A stretch of DNA of 64,000 bases from Trifolium pratense (lineage: Eukaryota; Streptophyta; Magnoliopsida; Fabales; Fabaceae). Where the stretch lies: NCBI RefSeq assembly GCF_020283565.1, contig NC_060063.1, forward strand, positions 49,963,726 through 50,027,725, in the 5' to 3' direction. The notes below the pieces were generated by a model. The model saw nothing but the letters and a program-made list of their open reading frames with translations. It made no database searches and was not told the origin of the DNA. Below are positions 56,885 to 64,000 of this stretch, piece by piece. Made by a program: the position numbers and the translations under genes. Every line of letters begins with the position of its first letter. Position 1 is the first letter of the stretch.

Positions 56885-59401
56885 GGAGTATGTTGTTGAC
56901 CTGGTTGGGGAACCAGGAAATATTTTTGGGCCAGATTCATCAATTAATGGAGCATACGTGTCTTCCATACCTTCCCCATTTCAAATTTCTCATATGAGAG
57001 ATTCTCAATTGCCCTATGCGGATGATGCAGCATCTCCTCAAGTGATATGTTTTAATCAGAATTCTCCCAACAATGACCTGTATTCAGGTATGCATCACTT
57101 TATATACCTGACCATTTGATCTTCTGGCTGTTTTGAACGATTATTATTTTAAGTTCAGCATATATGCAGCATTGATGATACTTGGCACTTAGTAGGGTAT
57201 AAATTGTTTCATCAGGCGGGATGTTCAGTATGAATCGCACTTACAAAGTTTAGTCTCTATTAATTTTTAAAATTATGCATATCCACACAAACATCATGTT
57301 TGCATGTGTAAATTGAGCTATTTACACCGTGAAGAAATTGTTATCCCCGTGTTTCATTTTCTATTTACCAAAAATTACAGATCGCCTATTGCAAATATTT
57401 AATCTTCCTTTTTCATACTGTATGGCAAATCTGATATTTCGTAGTACTTCGTTTAAAAATGATTTGGATTTCTCCTTCCCAAGATTGTGGAGTATGAATT
57501 TTAAGATTGATAAATTCAAATTTTCAGAAATTAATCATATTTTAAAGTTGGTCTTTGTTTTTGGTCAATATTTTACGGGCCATCCACAGGAAGATCAACA
57601 ACATAAAGAAACTGATTTGTACAAAAATAATAATAATGGCTTCAATTATGCTTCAGTTGATCAAACTTGTGGAGGTATGGAACCACCTCTAAATCCATTT
57701 GATTTGAAAGGTAGAGGCAACAAATGTGCAAAATTTAGGCTTACTAATTTTTCCTTCTATTTATGAAGGTGTTTCTCAAGCTCTTCGCCCAACCTATGAA
57801 GCATTATTACATGAAATTCCATTTGTTGGGAAAGGTCAAAGAAATTTCTTACAATGAGGTCGTTGCAAATGGAAGTTGGTGGTAAATGGGTATCCAGTCA
57901 AAGCTGGAACAGGTAGACAATAGGCTTGAAAACCAGGGTGCTGCGGATATTCCAAAATATATGAATCTTGAACCATCACTAGCAATGGACTGGCTTGAAA
58001 TATCATGGGATGAGTTACGGATCAAAGAGCGCGTTGGTGCTGGTAAATTTTTCGTTTTTCCAGCTTCTCAATTTTGAAGGATTATAAATGGCATGATGAC
58101 TCTAAATGTGACTTCTCTTTGCTTTATGAAGGATCATTTGGGACTGTGTATCGTGCTGAATGGCATGGATCAGAAGTGTTATATCAAGCACTTTTTTCTT
58201 CATGCTGAAATTTGCTGTATTCTTTGCATATTCAAGGTCATGAATTTTGCTTTTAATGGAATCACAATCTATAGTTTCCTAAGTCTGTGTGATTGCATGA
58301 ATAACTTTTAGCTGCCATGACGAGTTGCTATTTATTATTTTTCTATTATAAGGTAAATTGTTCTTCATTTTGGTGTATTTATTCGTTGCTTTAAAATTTC
58401 AGGATGTTGCTGTCAAAGTTTTATCAGTTCAGAATTTCCACGATGATCGGTTGAAAGAGTTTTTGAGAGAGGTTTGTTTTCCTAATATTGATATTGATTA
58501 AAAAGATGTACTGTTTTGTCTATTTATTTATTTATATATTTATTTCATAGCATCTGAGTTTCTATGATTAATTGGTGTTTGTCTGATGATGTGATCTGTT
58601 ACTTTGGTATAGTGCCATGCTCTTGGATCCTTTTCTATATCTAATGAATTTCTTTTTTTTATAAAATGATGTTTCTATATCTTTTATTTACTATTAATCT
58701 GTTTACATTTTTTTCTTGTTCAGTATTCTTAATTCTGTGAGGAAGTTACAATCAAACTTCTTCTGTAGTTAACTAAATCTGTTATAGGATTCTTGCATTA
58801 AGATTTTTGAGTGTCTTACTGTTGTTGTTTCTTGGTGTATCTATGACAGAGGTAGTTTATTCCGCCTGATACATTGGCCATCAACTAGTGAAATTAAGGA
58901 TCCAAGAAGAAGATTAGCAATGGCTATAGACGTGGTATGTACATAACATTATTATTCTTTTTTCACGTGAATATATTAAATTATACTTCCTCCGTCCTAA
59001 AATATAAGCAAAAGTGGGTCAAATAAACTTGATGTATCTGGTTAAAGATTTGGACTAAACACATCCACTTTTGTTGACCAACTTTTGCTTATATTTTGGG
59101 ACGGAGGGAGTATATGATATATGCTTTATCTGATTGTAGGCTAAAGGGATCAATTATCTTCACTGTCTGAAGCCTCCAGTCGTGCACTGGGATCTCAAAT
59201 CCCCGAACCTGATGGTAGACAAAAATTGGAATGTAAAGGTATAATTGAACAGGCTAAGTAATTGAGTTTCTCTATGGAATTTTTAATATCTTTGTGATGG
59301 AAGATGATTTTTTTCCATTATTTTTTGCCCAGGTGTGTGATTTCGGGTTGTCCAGATTTAAAGCGAACACTTTCTTGTCATCAAAATCTGTTGCTGGAAC
59401 G
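56885..59401 (+). pseudogene. CTR1-like: CTR1/Raf-like MAPKKK pseudogene
   Basis: Exons: 56885-57087 (EYVVDLVGEPGNIFGPDSSI, the EDR1/CTR1 N-terminal domain), 57590-57710 (Asn-rich), 57769-58042 (RPTYEALLHEIPFVGKGQRN.. to AMDWLEISWDELRIKERVGA), 58132-58173 (GSFGTVYRAEWHGS, P-loop), 58403-58471 (DVAVKVLSVQNFHDDRLKEF, with the VAVK Lys), 58850-58934 (RGSLFRLIHWPST..), 59140-59238 (catalytic loop) and 59333-59401 (DFG segment). Exon 57769-58042 has at least three one-base indels. The donor after 58173 is AAGT, not GT. The exon for the alpha-C end and hinge (MKRVRHPNVVLF..) is missing. The kinase stops after SVAGT. The HRD motif reads HWD; this may be a clade feature or a mutation. CTR1 represses ethylene signalling. 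Confidence 0.85.
58986..59110. mobile_element. Stowaway-type MITE in a CTR1-like intron
   Basis: It is 125 bp with long inverted ends (CTTCCTCCGTCCTAAAATAT against CTCCCTCCGTCCCAAAATAT) and a TA duplication on each side (58984-58985, 59111-59112). These are the hallmarks of Stowaway (Tc1/mariner) MITEs. It has no counterpart in the 51.2 kb copy, which does not reach this far upstream. Confidence 0.9.
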
Positions 59402-60451
59402 GTAAGTCTCTCACACTCTAGTATGTGTTTAATCATAATGGTATACACTATCCAGTGTTGAAGTTTTCTTTCAATTAATTCGAAAACAATTTCAAGTTTG
59501 AAGATGAGACTTTTTTTCAATTAATTCGAAAACAATTTCAAGTTTGAAGATGAGACTTTTATCTGTAGTGTTACGATACATAGACAAACCTTGATCAAGT
59601 AGACAAAAGTATTGTTACTTCTTATTAACCCTGTCCTTTAAAGTTGTTCTTAAAGTCAAATGATATAATCATGATTTCTAAAGTTGATTAATTACTACAA
59701 GATACAGTTTTTAACTGTCAATTATTTTATGATGCTTGCTCAGCGGGAAGCATGTATATTCTGGTGTGCTTCACAGAAACCAATCTGTATACTCCCTCTG
59801 TTGTTTTTAGAAATTTCTGGTTACCAAAGAAGTGTTTGTTTGATAAATTAATTTCTATTATAGCTCATTTTTCACATCCTCGATTTCAACCATTTAATCC
59901 ATCTCCTCATTGAAGTCTCAAAAAAATTAGTTATCAACTATTCAATTTAATCACTGTCGTGAAACACAAATGTTCCATCCACTTTTCCCACATAAGCTCT
60001 TACTCACAATGCGGATATCATCTTTAAAAAAAAATGTGCAGTAACAAATTTGAATTGAAAAATGTGATCATCTTTTGGGGGGTAGGTGTATCATAATAAA
60101 TTAATCTTTAAACTATTCAACTAGTGATCACTATAAGAAAAATGTGTAAGATAATTAATGTGCAATAAGGGTCGAATTGACAAAACTTAACCTTAAACTA
60201 TCAAAATGACTTGAGAGGTTCTATGTGATGTAGCTAAATAGGCATATTCTTCCTTTTTATACAAGTCAGCCATTCAATTTATATTTTGCATGTTGAACTT
60301 TCACTTCATGGATCTGACCTTTAATAAGTGTGTAACTTCCTTAATAAGTTTACATAGCATGTTCATTTGTACTGTACTTCATTAGTTCCTAATTCCTATA
60401 TGCATGTCTTTTAAGTTTATTTTGCACAAACCAAAAAATTACTTTGATTTA
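59402..60451. other. CTR1-like intron and AT-rich sequence
   Basis: To 60108 this repeats 51491-52199 with small differences, including the 46-bp tandem repeat. From there to the copia LTR I see no coding sequence; no further kinase exon (PEWMAPE) is found. Confidence 0.6.
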
Positions 60452-60610
60452 TGTTGTAAATAAATAGTAAATATTCTATTATTAGGAGTGATCTTCTATT
60501 AGTAATTTGTATTTGGCCCATGAGCCCATTAGGTTAGAATAGCCTATATAAACACATTAGTGATTGTAAATTATTCATAACTTGAAATATAATAATATAT
60601 TCAGTTTTCA
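60452..60610 (+). repeat. 5' LTR of the copia element (about 159 bp)
   Basis: It probably starts TGTTGTAAATAAATAG and ends TCAGTTTTCA, just before the primer-binding site. A TATA box (CTATATAAAC) lies near 60543. The start could be a few bases off since the 3' LTR is not in the window. Confidence 0.6.
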
Positions 60611-60612
60611 CA

Positions 60613-60624
60613 TGGCATCAGAGC
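60613..60624 (+). promoter_or_regulatory. Primer-binding site, initiator tRNA-Met type
   Basis: TGGCATCAGAGC differs at one base from TGGTATCAGAGC, the usual plant copia site complementary to initiator tRNA-Met. Confidence 0.85.
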
Positions 60625-60900
60625 TCTCGTTCTTTGAGGGCCTTGCTTCCGCATAAACCCTAGCCGCCTTCATTGCGGTCATAAACCCTAACTGCCTTCA
60701 TTGCAGGATTAGGATTTGTTACTACTGCCTTTATTGCAGTTTCAGCAAACAGTTGCGAAATCACTGTTCAGTGGTACTGTTCATCCACGACACTGTTCAC
60801 GCGCGTACTGTTCATAGCAGTACTGTGCGTCACTGTTCATTCAAAAAAAAAAAAAAACTTGGATTTTTTGCTATTTTGTTCTCCTTATTAAGACAATCAC
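60625..60900 (+). other. Copia leader with ACTGTTCA repeats
   Basis: An untranslated leader with degenerate repeats (AAACCCTA..GCCTTCATTGC twice, then ACTGTTCA five times between 60763 and 60840) and an A-run at 60845-60857. It joins directly to the end of gag, so the gag body was deleted here. Confidence 0.6.
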
Positions 60901-62753
60901 ATGACATCGGTCAATATGTCAAAAAAAGGATTTGTTCCACTCAACCAAGATGAAATAAAGAGGTTGAAATCTTTTCTTAGTGAATTGGAGACACCAACAA
61001 CGGTTACAACTTCTCTGGCATATTCAGGTATGTTTCCGTTTCCACTTTCTCTTGGTAAGTCTCAATTTTCTGTTGGATTAAATGCTTCGGATAAACCCTA
61101 TAACCAATATTGGATACTGGATTCTGGAGCCACTGACCACATGACACCCTTACCCACACAATTTTCCACTTATTCACCTTGTCTCAGTAACAAGAAAATA
61201 TCCACAGCAGATGGTACCCTTTTAACTGTAGCAGGTCAAGGAGATATCCAAATAAGTCCATCTATAATCCTACGAAATGTCCTTCACATTCCCAAATTGT
61301 CTACTAGCCTAATTTCCATACAAAAACTCACCAAAAACCTATCATGTAATGCTATTTTTTATGACAATGCTTGTGTTTTTCAAGATAAGCATTCGGGGAG
61401 GACAATTGGAAATGCGAAAGAATTGAATGGTCTTTATTACTTGGATAACCAAAATCTCCCCCCAAATCCACTCAACAACAACAACTCACTTTTTTCGGAA
61501 TCAATTAAGACCAACAGGGAGAAAGTCTTTCTATACCACCGTCGCCTTGGTCATCCTTCATTTAGAGTCATGAAACAAATATTTCCTTCCTTTTTTAAAA
61601 ATTTAGATGTTGAGAGTCTTTGTTATGAGGTGTGTGAACTTGCTAAACACAAACGTGCCTCTTTCCCGGTCAGTAACAAAGTGAGTACTTCTCCATTTTA
61701 TTTAATTCATACTGATGTGTGGGGTCCTTCTAATGTTCCAAATATATCGGGTGCTCGATGGTTTGTAACCTTCATCGATGATTGCACTCGGGTTACATGG
61801 GTCTACTTACTAAGACAAAAGTCCGAGGTTACCTCTGTGTTTCTACATTTTTTCTCATTGGTAAAAAACCAGTTTGGAGTGAGTATTAAGAGGGTCAGGT
61901 CTGATAATGCCAAAGATTACTTCAATCAAGGACTTAATTCCTTTTGTCAAAAAGAGGGTATTATTCATGAGTCCTCTTGTGTCAAAACACCCCAACAAAA
62001 TGGGATTGCTGAGAGAAAAAACAGGCATTTGTTAGATCAAACACGTGCTATATTATTCCAAAATAAGGTTCCCAAGAAGTATTGGGGAGAGGCGGTTTTA
62101 ACCGCATCGTATCTCATAAATTGTTTACCTTCTAGTGTCCTTGCCTCTAAAACTCCTATGGAGGTTCTATCCTCATTTTATCCTGATGTGTCCACCTCTT
62201 GTAATCTCATTCCTAGAATATTTGGGTGTAAGTCGTTCGTCCATATCCATAGTGATGGTAGAGGGAAACTTGATCCTAGAGCCTTAAAGTGTGTCTTTAT
62301 ATGGTATTCTTCCACCCAAAAGGGTTACAAATGTTATCATCCACCGTCTCATACTTTGTCTCCCGAGATGTCACCTTCCATGAACATGAAAGTTACTTCA
62401 TTCAAACTCATCTTCAGGGGGAGAGCACAAGTAAGGAAGATGAGTCTCTTATACTCCCTGACCTTAATTTCGGGCCAGAAGTTGAGGCTGAAACTAGAGG
62501 TGACAATGTTGAGACTGAAATTGATCTTGAAAATATTGAAACTAAAGTTGACAATGTTGAGACTGAAATTGATTTTGAGAAAGATGAAAATGTTGGTGTT
62601 GATGTGAGATATGGGAAGAATTTAGTATACACAAGAAAAAAGACCATTCCTGAATCTACTCATATCCATGAGTCCGATCCAACATTACATGAGGTAACTT
62701 TCCTTGACCCTTCAAACTCTAGTGATTCAATTTCAGAATTTTCTCATACCTAG
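60901..62753 (+). pseudogene. Copia gag remnant, protease and integrase, frameshifted
   Basis: Only ~35 residues that look like the gag C-terminus (LNQDEIKRLKSFLSELE) precede the protease motif WILDSGATDHMT (Asp at residue 74 from 60901). The integrase zinc region starts with HRRLGHPSF at ~213, and its catalytic residues are D272 (HTDVWG), D335 (RSDNAKDYF) and E371 (GIAERKN), with DX35E spacing. Near 62350 the frame shifts: VSRDVTFHEHESYFIQTHLQ GE continues in the next frame. That frame ends at TAG 62751-62753 after SEFSHT, in the linker before RT. A Trp stands where the family has Gly (VFIWYS). Start codon choice is uncertain since gag is missing. Confidence 0.88.
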
Positions 62754-64000
62754 GAACCAGAATCTAGCTCAACCATACAAAGGGAACCAAAATCCATTCT
62801 GATAAAACATAAAAACCCAAAATCCAGAGAAATAACACCAGTAGACTCTAAAGATTTACATCTCCCAATTGCCCATAGGAAAAATACTAGAACCTGCACC
62901 AACAAGCCACTTTACCCTCTATCCAATTACTTATGCTTTGAACAATTATCAACTACCCATAAAGCCTTCCTCACAAGTCTAAACACTACCACAATACCTA
63001 CTTCCTTGTTTGAGGCATTGTCTGACAGGAAATGGAAACAAGCCATGGATTTGGAAATGGAGGCACTTGATAAGAACAATACTTGGGAATTGGTCTCTCT
63101 ACCAAATGGAAAGAAACCTGTAGGGTGCAAATGGGTATACACTGTAAAATACAAGGCTGATGGATCTATTGAGAGGTACAAGGCAAGATTGGTAGCCAAA
63201 GGGTTCACTCAGACTTATGGAATAGATTACTCTGAGACATTTGCTCCAGTTGCAAAAATGAACACTGTTAGGGTGATATTATCTTTAGCAGCTAATTACA
63301 ATTGGAACTTGCAGCAATTTGATGTAAAAAATGCTTTCCTTCATGGAGAACTTGAAGAAGAGATCTACATGGATGTACCCCCTGGATATCGTGAAGATAT
63401 TGCTGCCAACACCGTGTGTAAGTTAAAAAAGGCTTTATATGGACTAAAGCAATCACCACGAGCTTGGTTTGGAAGATTCACCAAAGTTATGGTTGGTTTG
63501 GGCTTCAAACAAAGTCAAGGAGACCATACTTTATTTGTTAAACACTCTAAGTCAGGGGGAGTCACAGTGTTATTGGTGTATGTGGACGACATTATCGTAA
63601 CAGGCGATAATGAAGAGGAGCAGCAAATGTTAAGTCAACACTTAGCCAAGGAATTTGAGATTAAGACCTTGGGAAAATTGAAGTATTTTTTGGGAATAGA
63701 AGTGGCTCACTCTAAGAAAGGAATTTTCATATCCCAACAAAAATACATTACCGACCTTTTGCAAGAGACTGGCAAGACAGCATGCAAGCCTGCATGTACA
63801 CCAATTGATCCAAATATAAAGTTGGGGAATGCAGAAGAAGATGTTGCGGTTAATAAGGAAAGGTATCAAAGATTGGTCGACAAACTAATATATTTATCAC
63901 ATACTAGACCTGATGTTGCTTTTGCTGTAAGCTTGGTCAGCCAATTCATGCACCAACCAAAGGAGATTCATCTACAAGCTGCACTCCGAATTGATCAATA
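62754..64000 (+). pseudogene. Copia reverse transcriptase, open to the window end
   Basis: Directly after the amber codon the same frame stays open for the remaining 1.25 kb, which the TAG separates from integrase. It reads WKQAMDLEMEALDKNNTWEL, GCKWVYTVKYKADGSIERYK ARLVAKGF, QFDVKNAFLHGELEEEIYM, LYGLKQSPRAWF and the catalytic YVDD (63579-63590), followed by LSHTRPDVAFAVSLVSQFM. All RT blocks look intact. RNase H and the 3' LTR are beyond the edge. Confidence 0.9.

Larger units (their letters stand above)
60452..64000 (+). mobile_element. Ty1/copia retrotransposon, 5' part
   Basis: A short LTR is followed by a tRNA-iMet-type primer site and a pol region in the copia order PR-IN-RT. The 3' part lies beyond the window. 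Nearly all of gag is missing, and pol has a frameshift and an amber stop, so the copy is defective. Confidence 0.92.

Noticed and set aside
56811..57119. 102-codon frame joining MOR1-like and CTR1-like sequence as a new fused protein
   Set aside because: In that frame the MOR1-like part is read out of its natural frame, and the CTR1-like part runs past its splice donor at 57087. No evidence of expression can be seen.
62927..63869. Minus-strand frames opposite the copia RT
   Set aside because: They are mirror frames of a well-recognised RT coding sequence.

Overview
This is plant nuclear DNA made almost entirely of repeats, transposable elements and decayed gene pieces; I see no intact host gene. 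Evidence for a flowering plant: spliceosomal introns, plant-type Ty3/gypsy (Tat-like) and Ty1/copia elements, Stowaway-type and other MITEs, and fragments of plant genes such as CTR1-like and MOR1-like. The MITE and CACTA-like ends resemble ones I associate with legumes, so Fabaceae is my best guess, but that is inference.

Layout. (1) 1-14560: a T+G-rich satellite of 31- and 38-bp monomers, organised into ~1.3 and ~2.0 kb higher-order units and larger blocks of ~5.0-5.8 kb. (2) 14562-14743: a MITE at the array edge, then AT-rich sequence with a possible Helitron 3' end near 16177. (3) 16.3-22.2 kb and 51.2-59.4 kb: two parts of one region, split by a later insertion. It holds exon pieces of at least eight unrelated housekeeping or signalling genes, all on the + strand with introns kept and most visibly broken. 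These are CAND1 (twice), ERO1, a nucleobase-ascorbate transporter, an importin-like ARM protein, an ATX-type PHD finger, exportin-1, MOR1 and a CTR1/Raf-like kinase (part of it twice). This looks like multi-gene capture by a Helitron or similar element.

(4) 22593-50173: a 27.6 kb compound Ty3/gypsy insertion flanked by one 5-bp target duplication (ATTAT). It holds three nearly full copies of one ~9.5 kb Tat-like element in +/-/+ order. Copy A (22593-32083) has both LTRs, B (about 32079-41276, inverted) has only its 3' LTR, and C (about 41306-50173) has only its 3' LTR. The A/B junction is a fold-back with a 9-nt spacer; the B/C junction carries a 31-bp templated patch from the element's own antisense gene. 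Each copy has a different inactivating mutation in pol. Between pol and the 3' LTR each copy carries an antisense gene with its own TATA box, a 5'-UTR intron and a 94-bp coding intron, predicted to give a 644-aa protein in B and C.

(5) 60452-64000: the 5' part of a Ty1/copia element with a very short LTR, almost no gag, a frameshift and an amber stop, running off the window.

Nothing here works as a metabolic pathway. The functional interest is in the mobile elements, the inverted triplication as a possible source of hairpin RNA, and the gene-capture region.
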